In this document: one piece after another, positions 1-10,493 of the stretch
How the letters are laid out: each line of letters starts with the position of its first letter
Numbering within the stretch: position 1 is the first letter of the stretch
Assembly: GCA_945890035.1 (NCBI GenBank)
Contig: CAMDCJ010000006.1
Coordinates: 1 to 33,587, forward strand
From: Rickettsia typhi
GTDB taxonomy: Bacteria > Pseudomonadota > Alphaproteobacteria > Rickettsiales > UBA1997
Length of the DNA stretch: 33,587 nucleotides
Direction: 5' to 3'
Program-made: the position numbers and the translations under genes
The notes under the pieces: generated by a model
What the model was told of the DNA's origin: nothing
What the model saw: only the letters and a program-made list of their open reading frames with translations
The model's database searches: none

Positions 1-810
1 AACCAAGATAACAAAACCTTAAAAGATTTCATGGATAAAATTCCAAATGTAGTTGGAGTCGAGAAAATTATTTTGGTTGCCTCGGCAAAAGGTGGGGTCG
101 GCAAATCAACCGTGGCTTGCAATTTGGCGATATCGATGGCGCAAAGTGGCAAAAATGTGGCATTGGTTGACGCCGATATTTATGGTCCTTCCGTCGCTCA
201 TTTACTTGACTTAAAAGACAAGCCCGAACTTAAAAATAATTTGTTGCAACCAATTTTAAAATATGGTTTAAAAATAATTTCAATTGCTAATTTAGTCGAT
301 GCCAATCAAGCTGGAATATGGCGCGGACCAATGGTTACGAAAATTTTATATCAATTAATTCGTGCGGTAAATTGGCAAGCTGATAATAAAAAAGTTGATG
401 TTATGATTGTTGATATGCCTCCCGGAACTGGCGATGTTTATTTAAGTATGGCGGAAAAATTTCCCATCGCTGGAGTGGTTTTGGTTTCAACTCCGCAAAG
501 CGTGGCAATTATTGATGTTGTTAAGTCCATCGATTGTTTTAAAAAATTAAAAATACCGATTTTAGGGTTAATTCAAAATATGTCTTATCTAAAAATTAAT
601 GATGAAAAAAAATATATTTTTGGACAAGATGGCGCCAAAAAAATTGCTCAAGAAATGAATATAAATTTTTTAGGAGAAATTGCTATTGAGCCAGAAATAT
701 CGGATGCTTGTGAAAATAAAATTCCTTTTATTGTAAGTTTTTTTAAAAATAAAATAAACAATGAAGTTTTGACAATATTTCAAAAAATATCACAAGAAAT
801 ATTAAAATAA
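1..810 (+). CDS. mrp: Mrp/NBP35-family Fe-S cluster carrier ATPase (5' end off-window)
   Basis: Deviant Walker A VASAKGGVGKSTVACNLA, DADIYGPSVAHLL, MIVDMPPGTGDVYLS and STPQSVAIIDVVKSI. The frame stays open from position 1 to the listed ATG at 31, so the N-terminus probably lies upstream of the window. Confidence 0.92.
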   Translation, partial: NQDNKTLKDFMDKIPNVVGVEKIILVASAKGGVGKSTVACNLAISMAQSGKNVALVDADIYGPSVAHLLDLKDKPELKNNLLQPILKYGLKIISIANLVDANQAGIWRGPMVTKILYQLIRAVNWQADNKKVDVMIVDMPPGTGDVYLSMAEKFPIAGVVLVSTPQSVAIIDVVKSIDCFKKLKIPILGLIQNMSYLKINDEKKYIFGQDGAKKIAQEMNINFLGEIAIEPEISDACENKIPFIVSFFKNKINNEVLTIFQKISQEILK

Positions 811-853
811 TTTAAAATAAAATTTTTATTTTTTAAAAGTAAATTACAAAAAT

Positions 854-3460
854 ATGCAACAAGAAATCGCAAATTATAATCACAAATTAACTGAAAAAAA
901 ATGGCAGGAAGTTTGGAAAAACCAAAATGTTTTTAAATTTAATCCGCTTGCCGAAGCGCAGAAATACTATGTTCTCGAGATGTTTCCTTATCCATCTGGT
1001 AAAATTCACATGGGTCATTTGCGCAATTATACAATTGGCGATGTGGTGGCGCGATATAAAAAAATTCAAGGATTTAATGTGCTTCATCCGATGGGTTTTG
1101 ATGCCTTTGGATTGCCCGCCGAAAATGCCGCTTTGCAACATAAAGTTCATCCCGAAAAATGGACTTTATCGAATATTGAAAATATGCGTCAAGAGCTTAA
1201 ATCTATTGGCTTGTCGGTTGATTGGGAGCGCGAAGTAATTACATGTTTACCTGAATATTATAAGCATGAGCAAAAGATTTTTTGTGATTTTTTGGAAGCC
1301 GGATTGGCTTATCAAAAAGAGTCTTTTGTTAATTGGGATCCGATTGACAAAACCGTTTTGGCGAATGAGCAAGTGATTGATGGGAGAGGGTGGCGCAGTG
1401 GCGCTTTGGTTGAAAAGAAAAAGCTTAAACAATGGTTTTTAAAAGTTTCTGAATTTTCGGAAGAATTATTGCAAGAATTGAAGAATCTTAAAGGTTGGGA
1501 TGAAAGAGTTTTGTCGATGCAAGAAAAGTGGATTGGTAAAAGCGAAGGCTTGGTAATTGATTTTGAAATATTTGAAAAAAAATCTCAAAATCAATCTATA
1601 AAAGTTTATACAACTCGCCCCGACACCTTGTTTGGAGCGTCTTTTTTGGCGATTTCACCGCACCATCCAATTGCGCTTGAGATGGCACAAAATAATATCG
1701 AAATAAAAAATTTTATAGAAGAATGTAGTAAAAATTCTGTTGATGAGCAAACCCTTGAGAAGCAAGAAAAGAAAGGCATCAGAACTGGTTTACAAGTTGT
1801 TCATCCGCTTGATAATAACATAAAACTTGATGTTTTTGTTGCTAATTTTGTGTTAATGGAATATGGCACGGGAGCAATATTTGCATGCCCAGCGCATGAT
1901 ATTCGTGATTTTGAATTTGCTAAAAAATATAATTTAAAAATTACGCAAGTTGTTGCCCCAAAAAATCATGAAAATGTTGAGTTGCCTTATTTAGAAGATG
2001 GGGTCATGATTAATTCCGCGATGCTTGATGGCCTTGATTCTTCGTCAGCTAAAGAAAAAGTTTTTGAAATTTTAGCAAGCAAAAATAGTGCCGAGAAAAA
2101 AATTAATTATCGTCTTCGTGATTGGGGCGTTTCGCGCCAAAGATATTGGGGTTGCCCGATTCCAATTTTATATTTAGAAGATGGTCGCGTGGTTAAAGTT
2201 CCGCAAGAGCAACTTCCTGTAGAGTTGCCGAAAGATGTTGAGTTTACCGGGGCGGGCAATCCACTCGAAAATCATCCGACTTGGAAACATACCACCTTCA
2301 AAGACTCTGACGGCAAGGTGCTAAAGGCAATTCGTGAAACCGACACTTTTGATACTTTTTTTGAAAGTTCGTGGTATTTTTTGCGTTATATTTCGCAACC
2401 AAAAGACCAGGCTTTTGAAAAAGATTTGGTAAATAAAATTATGCCCGTCGATCAATATATTGGTGGAGTTGAGCATGCGGTTTTGCATTTACTTTATTCA
2501 AGATTTTTTGTAAAAGCGCTAAAAAAATGCGGATATTTATCATTTGACGAGCCTTTCAAAAACCTTCTTACTCAAGGCATGGTCTGTCATTATACTTATA
2601 AAGATAAAGCGGGGCAGTGGGTTTATCCAAGCGAAGTTATTGAAATCGAAAAAGATAAATTTATTCACGAAAAAACTCGCGAAGAAGTGCTTCGCGGAAG
2701 AAGCGAAAAAATGAGTAAATCGAAAAAAAATGTCGTTGAGCCGATTAATATTGTTGAAAGTTATGGCGCTGATACTGCTCGTTTATTTATGCTTTCGGAC
2801 ACTCCGGCATCGCGCGATTTGGATTGGTCTGAAAGTGGAATTGACGGGGCTTGGCGCTATGTAAATCGTTTGTGGAAATTAGTTGCAAACTTTACTTCGC
2901 AACATAAAAATTTAGACAAAAATAATTTTAAATATTTTGGCGAAGTTGAATTGGTTGGCAAAGAAAAATATCAAAGCGATATTATTAAGCTTAATCATCG
3001 CACTATTTTTTATGTTCAAGATGAACTCGATAAAATGGGATTTAATCGAGCAATCGCAAAGGTTCGTGAATTTTCAAACGCTTTAGAAAAATTTGAAATT
3101 AAACATGAAATTGATAAGCAAATAATGCATTTCTCTTTGCGTAATTTGGCAATTTTAGTTGCGCCAATTATGCCTCATTTAGCGGAAGAATTATGGATTA
3201 ATTTGGATTGCGCTGGCTTAGTTTCGACGATAAATTTTCCAAAATTTGAATCAAAATTATTGGAAGATGATAAAGTTTCGGTGGCAATTCAAGTAGCGGG
3301 AAAGCTACGAGCTGTTATTGAAATGCCAAAAGGTTTAACGCAAGATGAAATTCAAAAATTAGCTTTTGAAAATGAAAATGTTAAAAAATTTATTGATGGA
3401 AAAGAGGTGAAAAAAATTATTATCGTGCCTGATAAATTGGTTAATATCGTTTTGAGTTAA
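854..3460 (+). CDS. leuS: Leucyl-tRNA synthetase
   Basis: 868 aa; [25 protein letters not shown] (HIGH region), [13 protein letters not shown], and the KMSKS motif in [13 protein letters not shown]. Confidence 0.98.
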   Translation: MQQEIANYNHKLTEKKWQEVWKNQNVFKFNPLAEAQKYYVLEMFPYPSGKIHMGHLRNYTIGDVVARYKKIQGFNVLHPMGFDAFGLPAENAALQHKVHPEKWTLSNIENMRQELKSIGLSVDWEREVITCLPEYYKHEQKIFCDFLEAGLAYQKESFVNWDPIDKTVLANEQVIDGRGWRSGALVEKKKLKQWFLKVSEFSEELLQELKNLKGWDERVLSMQEKWIGKSEGLVIDFEIFEKKSQNQSIKVYTTRPDTLFGASFLAISPHHPIALEMAQNNIEIKNFIEECSKNSVDEQTLEKQEKKGIRTGLQVVHPLDNNIKLDVFVANFVLMEYGTGAIFACPAHDIRDFEFAKKYNLKITQVVAPKNHENVELPYLEDGVMINSAMLDGLDSSSAKEKVFEILASKNSAEKKINYRLRDWGVSRQRYWGCPIPILYLEDGRVVKVPQEQLPVELPKDVEFTGAGNPLENHPTWKHTTFKDSDGKVLKAIRETDTFDTFFESSWYFLRYISQPKDQAFEKDLVNKIMPVDQYIGGVEHAVLHLLYSRFFVKALKKCGYLSFDEPFKNLLTQGMVCHYTYKDKAGQWVYPSEVIEIEKDKFIHEKTREEVLRGRSEKMSKSKKNVVEPINIVESYGADTARLFMLSDTPASRDLDWSESGIDGAWRYVNRLWKLVANFTSQHKNLDKNNFKYFGEVELVGKEKYQSDIIKLNHRTIFYVQDELDKMGFNRAIAKVREFSNALEKFEIKHEIDKQIMHFSLRNLAILVAPIMPHLAEELWINLDCAGLVSTINFPKFESKLLEDDKVSVAIQVAGKLRAVIEMPKGLTQDEIQKLAFENENVKKFIDGKEVKKIIIVPDKLVNIVLS

Positions 3461-3462
3461 TA

Positions 3463-6400
3463 TTAAAATTCCCACGAATATTCAGCGAAGCCACCATTGT
3501 TTAAATAGCGATTGGCGACTTGTAAATTATATTTAAAATTGAATTTATGATTTTCTTGCGCTAATACATTTAAGCCAAGTCCGAGATTTAATTTGTCTCT
3601 TTGCAAAATGGTCAAATCATTTGATATTTCTTGATTGTTATTAACAAAATTTGCGCGCATTAATTGCCGATTATTTTTTAATTTTCGATCCCAAGAAATT
3701 GAAAAATTTGGTTTATATTGAACTTGAGAATGAGAAAAATTGCTTGCAAAATCTATGCCAAATTTGGAAATAAGTTCATTATAATTGGTGCTTTTTACTT
3801 TTAAAATAATATCATTTAAGCCCTTCTCTGTGTAGGAGTTTTGTGAAAATTTAAAATATTGAATAGAAAAATCCGGAGTGATTGAAAAATTATCAAATAT
3901 TTTAGCTTTATAACCAATGCCACTTTCGAAGGAATAGCTTTTTCCGCCAAAATTAGATTTTACAGTTTGTCGATAATCTTCAATTTTAATATTTCTTAAA
4001 TTGTTATATTTATTAAAACTTAAATTTGCTAAATTTTTACTATAAAATCCTTCATAAATTTTTGAAAAATTATTGTTGTAAAGAGTGAGTTGGTAATAAT
4101 TGGCATCATTGTTATGAATTTTTAAATCATCCTTAATTTGAGCCTTGTTAATAGTGATTGCCGAGCCGATTATCGTATTGTTATCTTCACTCTTAATTAA
4201 GTGATCAATGCCAATAATTCCGCCATAATTATTGGTAATAAATTTTTGGTTAGAATCATTGCTTTTTTGTAAAGATTTATCGCCAAAAATTTGTCCCCAT
4301 AATTCAAAATTTTTCGATTTTTCGATTTTGTTATTTTTATTTTTTGGATCAATTGCTTTGTCTAAATTAATATTTTTTACATGAGAAGAAATGGTATTAA
4401 AAGTTATATCATTAACCGACAAAGCGTTGTTAATAAAGGTTTCAAGCGAGATAGGTTTAAGGCTTGTTAATGCAAGATTTAAATTTTCCTTGCTTGATAT
4501 TCTGAAGAATTTTGGAGTCAAATTTGCTGATGAACTTAATGTACTTTCTAAGATTTTGTAGTTTTGATCGCCAATATTAGCTATATTAAAATTATCGCTG
4601 ATTTTTATTTCAGTTACGATTTTATTGTCATTAATTTTTAGAGTGTTGTCGAATAAATATGAATTGTCGCTTACTTTGACGGAAGCGATGTCGCCAGAAA
4701 TTGCATTGGCTGATTCTATGATTGAATATTGAGTTGGAATTGCCGAATTTTTTGTATAGGCTAAATTAAGATTATTATTTGAGTAATCGAAGTTGATATT
4801 TGTAGTGTTGGCGACGGTAAGATTTTGAGAATTTATTTTACCAAAATCATCAATTACTTTGCTGGTAAAACTTTGATTTGTAAGATCTAATGCAGAGTTG
4901 ATTGCTAAAGTTTTGCCCACAATTTTTATAGCACCGCTAGTCAAAGTTAAGGCGTTAACAAATGAATCTTGATAAAAAACTGTGCCAAATGGATTGTTTA
5001 TTTGAAGAGTATTTAAAGGATTTGCGCTGGTGCCAATTTTAGCATAAATATTTTGCTCTTTACTTGTCCCTGAAAGCTTCAAGGTGCCATCACCATTTAT
5101 TATTGAATCGGATAAATTGCTGATGTCTCCTGAAATATCAAGAGTTTTGGCGGTGTTAATTGCTATTTTTGATTGTCCGGCGGAATTAGTAAAATTAATG
5201 CTTGAAGCGAAAACGTCGCTATTAAAATTAACTGCTTTATCACTGCCAACGCTTATTTTATTTAAGCGCGCTGAGGATTCGCCAATTTGCGTGGCAACAT
5301 CGATATCTGAATTTGATGAAAACAAAATATTGCCAGCGCCAGAAGAGCTGGTTTTAATGGCTCCGCCACCAGTTACGCCGTTAGTAATTTTTATAGTTTT
5401 ATCATCTTCCAAGGTTAAATTTTCTGCATTTGCGATGTTTAAATTTGCAACTTCAAAATCTCCCGAACCACTAACTTTTAAAGATTTTTGAACATCGAGA
5501 GTGGTAATATTTAAATTTGAATTATTGACTAAGGAAGAACTTTTTAATAAAGTAATTTTAGTTAAATAAGATGAGTCATTGAGGGTAATTTTAGCAGTGT
5601 TGTTGATTTTTAATTCTCCTAATCTATCGGTGTCTGAAGTCCCTAAATTGGCATCGATTGATTGAGCAATAGTTCCTTCCAAATTAAGCGTTCCACTTCC
5701 AGTTATAAGTCCAGAGCCTCCATTTGTTTCTGAAATATTTCGTGATAAATTGATGGTTTTACCTGAATTGATTAGAATTTTTGAAGTATTTGAAGCGTTG
5801 CTAAAGACGGCATTTTTGAGATAAGCGTCGTTATTCAAAACAACTCCAGAAGAGTTGTAAGAGCCTTCGGTACTAACTATATTGCTAATATTTAAAGTTG
5901 CCAAGCGATTAATTGATTCGCCAATTGAGGCATCAATTGTTTGTGTAGTCTTGCCGGAAAGAACAAGCGTTCCCTTGTCGGTATTTATTGCTTCTCCAAT
6001 TTGAATAGCCGAGGCATTTATAGCTCCAGCTCCCGTAATATTTCCTGAAATATTTAAGCTTTTGGCGTTGCCGATATTAATTATACTTGTGTTGTTGGTG
6101 GTTGTTAAATCGGTAATAGATGTGGTGTTATTATTTATGATTAGAGTTCCGTTGCTACTAAGCGTAATTCCGCCAGAATTTTGACTTTTACCGCTTCCAG
6201 AAATTGTGGTTTTGCCAATATTAACATTTCCTGAATTGCTGATTGTCAAGGCGCCACTCAAATTTGCATCGGTGAAATTTAAATTTCCTGTGCCACTAAT
6301 TTCTGGAGTTGAGCCGATGATTAATAGGGTTTTTGCATGAACATCATTTTTGAATTCCGCTCCAAGATCTTGATTTATTAAAATTTCTTTTAAATTAAAA

Positions 6401-6858
6401 TTTATAGATCCGATGGAAGATTCGATTTTTTTAATGTTAGAACCAGTTAGATTAATCGATCCAGTGTTATTGGTGGCGGTTGTGATGCCGTTATTTAAAT
6501 AGGCGTCTCCATTTAAATTTAATGTGGCGTCGGCGTTGAAGGAGATATTATTTAAAGCTTTTTCCGAAGCTCCAATTGAATTGGTAATAGATAAATTAGA
6601 GATGGTGGAAAAGTTGACATTACCAAAAGTGTTTTTATCGGCGGTAAGGGAATTAAAAGTTATGCTATCATTGACGACCAAAGAGCCGACACCGGTAAAA
6701 TTAATGATATTGCCACCAGTGATTGAATTAGCATCAACATCGGTTGCACTTATTTCGGTGGTTGCTGATAGAGCAGGCTGGGCGTAAAGTTGAATTAACA
6801 ACAATGGAACTAAAAAGATTTTTGGTGAAATTGTGGGCTTTAAAAATGCTTTTTTCAA
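3463..6858 (-). CDS. Large autotransporter / surface antigen with degenerate repeats in the passenger domain
   Basis: 1131 aa; signal peptide MKKAFLKPTISPKIFLVPLLLIQLYAQPALSA; repeated G-T-L-x-L-x-G...IDAxIGxSxxRLxxLxIxN blocks; C-terminal beta-barrel-like region ending in aromatic ...YSWEF. The IGxSxxxLxxLxI pattern recalls Rickettsia Sca/OmpB passenger repeats. Confidence 0.85.
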   Translation of the reverse strand: MKKAFLKPTISPKIFLVPLLLIQLYAQPALSATTEISATDVDANSITGGNIINFTGVGSLVVNDSITFNSLTADKNTFGNVNFSTISNLSITNSIGASEKALNNISFNADATLNLNGDAYLNNGITTATNNTGSINLTGSNIKKIESSIGSINFNLKEILINQDLGAEFKNDVHAKTLLIIGSTPEISGTGNLNFTDANLSGALTISNSGNVNIGKTTISGSGKSQNSGGITLSSNGTLIINNNTTSITDLTTTNNTSIINIGNAKSLNISGNITGAGAINASAIQIGEAINTDKGTLVLSGKTTQTIDASIGESINRLATLNISNIVSTEGSYNSSGVVLNNDAYLKNAVFSNASNTSKILINSGKTINLSRNISETNGGSGLITGSGTLNLEGTIAQSIDANLGTSDTDRLGELKINNTAKITLNDSSYLTKITLLKSSSLVNNSNLNITTLDVQKSLKVSGSGDFEVANLNIANAENLTLEDDKTIKITNGVTGGGAIKTSSSGAGNILFSSNSDIDVATQIGESSARLNKISVGSDKAVNFNSDVFASSINFTNSAGQSKIAINTAKTLDISGDISNLSDSIINGDGTLKLSGTSKEQNIYAKIGTSANPLNTLQINNPFGTVFYQDSFVNALTLTSGAIKIVGKTLAINSALDLTNQSFTSKVIDDFGKINSQNLTVANTTNINFDYSNNNLNLAYTKNSAIPTQYSIIESANAISGDIASVKVSDNSYLFDNTLKINDNKIVTEIKISDNFNIANIGDQNYKILESTLSSSANLTPKFFRISSKENLNLALTSLKPISLETFINNALSVNDITFNTISSHVKNINLDKAIDPKNKNNKIEKSKNFELWGQIFGDKSLQKSNDSNQKFITNNYGGIIGIDHLIKSEDNNTIIGSAITINKAQIKDDLKIHNNDANYYQLTLYNNNFSKIYEGFYSKNLANLSFNKYNNLRNIKIEDYRQTVKSNFGGKSYSFESGIGYKAKIFDNFSITPDFSIQYFKFSQNSYTEKGLNDIILKVKSTNYNELISKFGIDFASNFSHSQVQYKPNFSISWDRKLKNNRQLMRANFVNNNQEISNDLTILQRDKLNLGLGLNVLAQENHKFNFKYNLQVANRYLNNGGFAEYSWEF

Positions 6859-6908
6859 AGTTTTTATTGGTTTTAATTATGTATTATGAATTGCCAGATA
6901 TAATTAAA

Positions 6909-6946
6909 AAATTGCTTAAATTTTAATTAAAACTTTTAAGCAATTT
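6909..6946 (-). terminator. Putative intrinsic terminator downstream of gcvH
   Basis: 12-bp inverted repeat AAATTGCTTAAA / TTTAAGCAATTT, followed on the minus strand by a T-rich tract (AATTTTTTAATT), between the gcvH stop and the autotransporter start. Confidence 0.45.
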
Positions 6947-6996
6947 GATTTAATCATTCCACAAAAATAACTTAAAAAAGAATAAACTTAATTAAG

Positions 6997-7362
6997 TTAT
7001 TTATCTTGAAGCATTTTTTTGTAAGAATCTTCATCCATAGTATCAACTAAATCGTCTTGATTAGCAATTTTTACTTTAGCAATCCAGCCATCTTGATAAG
7101 AAGATTGATTAATTAATTCTGGTGATGAATTCAAAGATTCATTAATGGCAACAACTTCGCCAGATACTGGAACATAAACATCGCTGGCAGATTTTGAAGA
7201 TTCAACAACTGCAAAAGCATCATGTTTTTTATAAGAATTACCGATTTTTGGAAGTTCAACATAAACCAATTCGCCCAAGGCTTCGGCGGCGTATTCGGTA
7301 ATACCAATTGTGGCGACATCGCCTTCAATTTTTATCCATTCATGATCTTTTGTAAATTTCAT
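6997..7362 (-). CDS. gcvH: Glycine cleavage system H protein
   Basis: 121 aa; MKFTKDHEWIKIEGDVATIGITEYAAEALGELVYVELP and lipoyl site region VVESSKSASDVYVPVSGEVVAIN. Confidence 0.97.
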   Translation of the reverse strand: MKFTKDHEWIKIEGDVATIGITEYAAEALGELVYVELPKIGNSYKKHDAFAVVESSKSASDVYVPVSGEVVAINESLNSSPELINQSSYQDGWIAKVKIANQDDLVDTMDEDSYKKMLQDK

Positions 7363-7389
7363 ATTTAATCCAAATTTAATTGTTAATTT

Positions 7390-8496
7390 TTAAGAAGATT
7401 TTTTTAATGATTTCGTTTTTGGTTCAACAAAAACAAATGAAGAAATTATTGCTGGAATTTCGCGATCACGAACCACCACAACAACATTTTCGCCGTTTTT
7501 AATTATTGCTGGGTCGAAATAACCCTGGCCAATTGAAACTTTAAGATTTGGTGAAAAGCCACCGCTCGATAAAACACCAATTTTTTCGCCATTTTTTCTA
7601 ACTTCGGCGCCTTCGCGTGCAATGCCTCGATCAAGAAGTTTAACACCCATTCTTTTGCGTTGTACGCCATCAGTTTTTTCTTTTAAAACTCGTGATGAGC
7701 CAATAAAATTATCGTTAGTTTTACTTACAACCCAGCCGATACTAGCTTCAATCGGTGAAGTTGAGTCATCAAGATCATGACCATAAAGTGGGTAACCCAT
7801 TTCTAAGCGTAAAGAATCACGAGCGCCTAAACCAATTGGCTTAACCTCGTTTTGCGATGATAAATCGAGCCAAAATTTCTCTGCATCAGAATTTTTAATG
7901 CTAACTTCGAAACCATCTTCTCCAGTGTATCCGGTGCGACTAATAAAAATTTCTTGACCATTTTTTAATTCAAAAAAACCAAGATTCATGTATGGTAAAT
8001 TTTCAAGATCACCAGATTTTAAAAGGCGCGACAAAACTTCTTGAGATTTATGACCTTGAACCGCAATTAATGAGCGATCATCGAGCGCAGTAAATTTAAG
8101 ATTTTGAGGTAAATTTTTGCGAATCCAAGTGGCATCTTTTTCTTTACAGCCGGCGTTTAGAACGATAAAAAATTTGTCATTATTAATTTTAGTGATAATA
8201 AGATCATCAATAATTCCGCCATTTTCATTGGTTAGAACTGTGTATTTGGCGAGATTTTCTGTGCTTAAACTAAAATCAGTGGGTGTAATTTTTGATAGAA
8301 ATTTAGCGACTTCAGAGCCTTCGATAAAAAATTGTCCCATGTGCGAAACATCGAAAATTCCAACATTGCCAGAACGAGTCCATTCGTGCTCTTTGAGCAT
8401 TCCATCGGCATATTGAACTGGCATATCATAGCCAGCGAATTCAACCATTTTCGCTCCTTGTGAGCGATGAGTTAAGTTAAGAGATGTAGTTTTCAT
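7390..8496 (-). CDS. gcvT: Glycine cleavage system aminomethyltransferase (T protein)
   Basis: 368 aa; MVEFAGYDMPVQYADGMLKEHEWTRSGNVGIFDVSHMGQF, SRTGYTGEDGFEVS, GLGARDSLRLEMGYPLYGHDLD. Confidence 0.97.
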   Translation of the reverse strand: MKTTSLNLTHRSQGAKMVEFAGYDMPVQYADGMLKEHEWTRSGNVGIFDVSHMGQFFIEGSEVAKFLSKITPTDFSLSTENLAKYTVLTNENGGIIDDLIITKINNDKFFIVLNAGCKEKDATWIRKNLPQNLKFTALDDRSLIAVQGHKSQEVLSRLLKSGDLENLPYMNLGFFELKNGQEIFISRTGYTGEDGFEVSIKNSDAEKFWLDLSSQNEVKPIGLGARDSLRLEMGYPLYGHDLDDSTSPIEASIGWVVSKTNDNFIGSSRVLKEKTDGVQRKRMGVKLLDRGIAREGAEVRKNGEKIGVLSSGGFSPNLKVSIGQGYFDPAIIKNGENVVVVVRDREIPAIISSFVFVEPKTKSLKKSS

Positions 8497-8509
8497 AATT
8501 TATAAAATG

Positions 8510-8908
8510 CTATTCAACCGCTGGAACTGAAGGCTTTGGAGCAACATTTTCAGCTGGTGAAGATTGATTAATATTTGTTGGGTTTTGATTTTGCGAATCT
8601 TGAACAGTTTTTTTAGCGTTAGTTTCTTCGATAACCGCGTTAAGTTCTTTACTAATAGAGTTAGATTTATTTTTAGTAAGGGAGGCAAGAACTAAACAAT
8701 TAATCATAAAAAGCGCAACTAAAGACATGGTTGTTTTGCTTAAAATAGACATGCTAGAACGGCCAGAAATTGCCGAATTTAAGCCACCAGAGCCACTACC
8801 TAGACCACTTAAAGAATCGCCATCAGATTTTTGAACGAGAACTAAAATTACTAACAAAACAGCGATAATAATTTGTAAAATTAACAAAAAAAGTTGTATT
8901 CCTTCCAT
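8510..8908 (-). CDS. secG: Preprotein translocase subunit SecG
   Basis: N-terminal TM followed by LVQKSDGDSLSGLGSGSGGLNSAISGRSSMSILSKTTMSLVALFMINCLVLA, then a hydrophilic tail. Confidence 0.9.
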   Translation of the reverse strand: MEGIQLFLLILQIIIAVLLVILVLVQKSDGDSLSGLGSGSGGLNSAISGRSSMSILSKTTMSLVALFMINCLVLASLTKNKSNSISKELNAVIEETNAKKTVQDSQNQNPTNINQSSPAENVAPKPSVPAVE

Positions 8909-8952
8909 TTTAAGAATTAAATATTGTTTAATATTGTAGTAATTTATTGTGG

Positions 8953-8958
8953 TATAAT
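8953..8958 (+). promoter_or_regulatory. Putative extended -10 element (TGG-TATAAT) upstream of the araM-like gene
   Basis: ttattgTGgTATAATag in the divergent secG / araM-like intergenic region; no clear -35 identified. Confidence 0.35.
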
Positions 8959-9061
8959 AGTATTTCCATTTATTAAATGAAAAAGTATAAATTGTTTATA
9001 TAAATTTCTTTTAAATGATATTTGTAATTTTTTATGACTCAAGAACTTATTTTAAAATAAA

Positions 9062-10297
9062 ATGATGGATTTAAAAAAGAAAATCGATGTTAGAATTAAT
9101 AAAAATTTAGCTTCGAAAATTGACAAAATAATTTCCGAAAAGGGCTTTAATTTTAACGAAATATTGTTCGTTAGCGATGAAATAATTTGGGAAAATAATC
9201 AGCAATTTTTTAAAAAAAATTTCAAAAACCAATTTGCTAATTTTTTAATTTTAAAAACCCCTCAAGCCAATGAAAATTTTGTAAATTTAATTGTTAAAAA
9301 TGCTCAGAATTGCAAGTTAATTTTAGGCTTTGGAAGTGGAACTATCAACGATTTATGTAAATATAGCGCTAAAAAATTAAATAAAGATTATATAATTTTA
9401 ATTTCAGCGCTTTCGATGAATGGTTACGCTTCAAAAAATGCTTCGATTTCTATAAATAATCATAAAAAAACACTAGAAGCAAAATTGCCAATTGCGGTTT
9501 TATGCGATTTGTTAATTTTAAAAAATGCTCCTCAGAATTTGAATAAAGCCGGTTTAGCGGATGTTTTGTGTTTTTATTCATGTAATTTTGATTTGATTTT
9601 AAATCATTATGTTTTTTTACAAGAAATAAATTTCCCGGCTTTAGAAATTCAACAAAAAATTATTAAAAATTTTGTCCAAAATTATAAAAATTTTACAATA
9701 AATGACGATAAATTTTTACGAAATTTATTAAAAATAATTTTAATCTCGGGTTGGGCGATGACCATCGCTAATTCATCGGCTCCAGCTAGTCAATCCGAGC
9801 ATTTGCTCGCACATGTATTGACCATGAAATATCCAGAGCGAACTTTCGATATTCTTCATGGAAGAATGATTGCGAGTGCAACAATTTTGAGTTTAATCAA
9901 TCAAGAAAAAATTGTCGAATTTTGCAATGATAAATTATTTATGAAATTTCTAGAAAATTTTTTTGATGATTTAAATAATAATGATTTTTCTCGAGAAATT
10001 ATTGAATATTTTGGCAATGATATTGCTCTCGAATGTATCAAAGAATATAATTTAAAAAGAGAATATTTGCGCAAAAATTCCAAAAAAATTATTAATAATT
10101 TTCAAAATAATTCATCAAAAATTGTAAAGATTCTTAATAAAAATTATTTTAAAAGAGAATTATTGGTCGAAATTTTTAATCATTTTGATGTAGATTTCGA
10201 GTTTGAAAAAATTGGCTTCGAAGACTACGAAATAAATGATGCACAAGCCTCCGCAAAATATATTAGAAACCGCATAACCTCAAGTGATTTTTCATAG
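9062..10297 (+). CDS. AraM/EgsA-type sn-glycerol-1-phosphate dehydrogenase family protein
   Basis: 411 aa; ILGFGSGTINDLCKYSAKKLNKDYIILISALSMNGYASKNASI, AKLPIAVLCDLLILKNAPQNLNKAGLADVL, ASQSEHLLAHVL...ILHGRMIASATI. Confidence 0.82.
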   Translation: MMDLKKKIDVRINKNLASKIDKIISEKGFNFNEILFVSDEIIWENNQQFFKKNFKNQFANFLILKTPQANENFVNLIVKNAQNCKLILGFGSGTINDLCKYSAKKLNKDYIILISALSMNGYASKNASISINNHKKTLEAKLPIAVLCDLLILKNAPQNLNKAGLADVLCFYSCNFDLILNHYVFLQEINFPALEIQQKIIKNFVQNYKNFTINDDKFLRNLLKIILISGWAMTIANSSAPASQSEHLLAHVLTMKYPERTFDILHGRMIASATILSLINQEKIVEFCNDKLFMKFLENFFDDLNNNDFSREIIEYFGNDIALECIKEYNLKREYLRKNSKKIINNFQNNSSKIVKILNKNYFKRELLVEIFNHFDVDFEFEKIGFEDYEINDAQASAKYIRNRITSSDFS

Positions 10298-10430
10298 ATG
10301 TTCAAATATAGGAAGTTTTAGTTTATTATAATATAAATTAAAGCTTTACTTTTAATTATAAAAAAAATTAATATACAATGATACTTAAATAAAAAAGTTA
10401 ATAAATAACTTTAATTAAGTTCATATGGCA

Positions 10431-10463
10431 TCATTTAATTTTAGAGTATATAAAATTAAATGA
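10431..10463. promoter_or_regulatory. Perfect 12-bp stem-loop upstream of unit 1 short ORF
   Basis: TCATTTAATTTT-AGAGTATAT-AAAATTAAATGA; identical 33-nt sequence recurs at 11263-11295. Confidence 0.8.
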
Positions 10464-10493
10464 ATTTTCAAAATATAATTTAATAAAATTTTT

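Noticed and set aside
887-1150. Antisense ORF inside leuS (also 927-1238, 1247-1432)
   Set aside because: Wholly overlapped by the confidently identified leuS; translations show no family motif.
5084-5491. 135-aa plus-strand ORF within the autotransporter (also 6524-6787, 6744-6926)
   Set aside because: Antisense of a low-complexity S/N/T/L-rich passenger domain, which readily yields spurious long ORFs.
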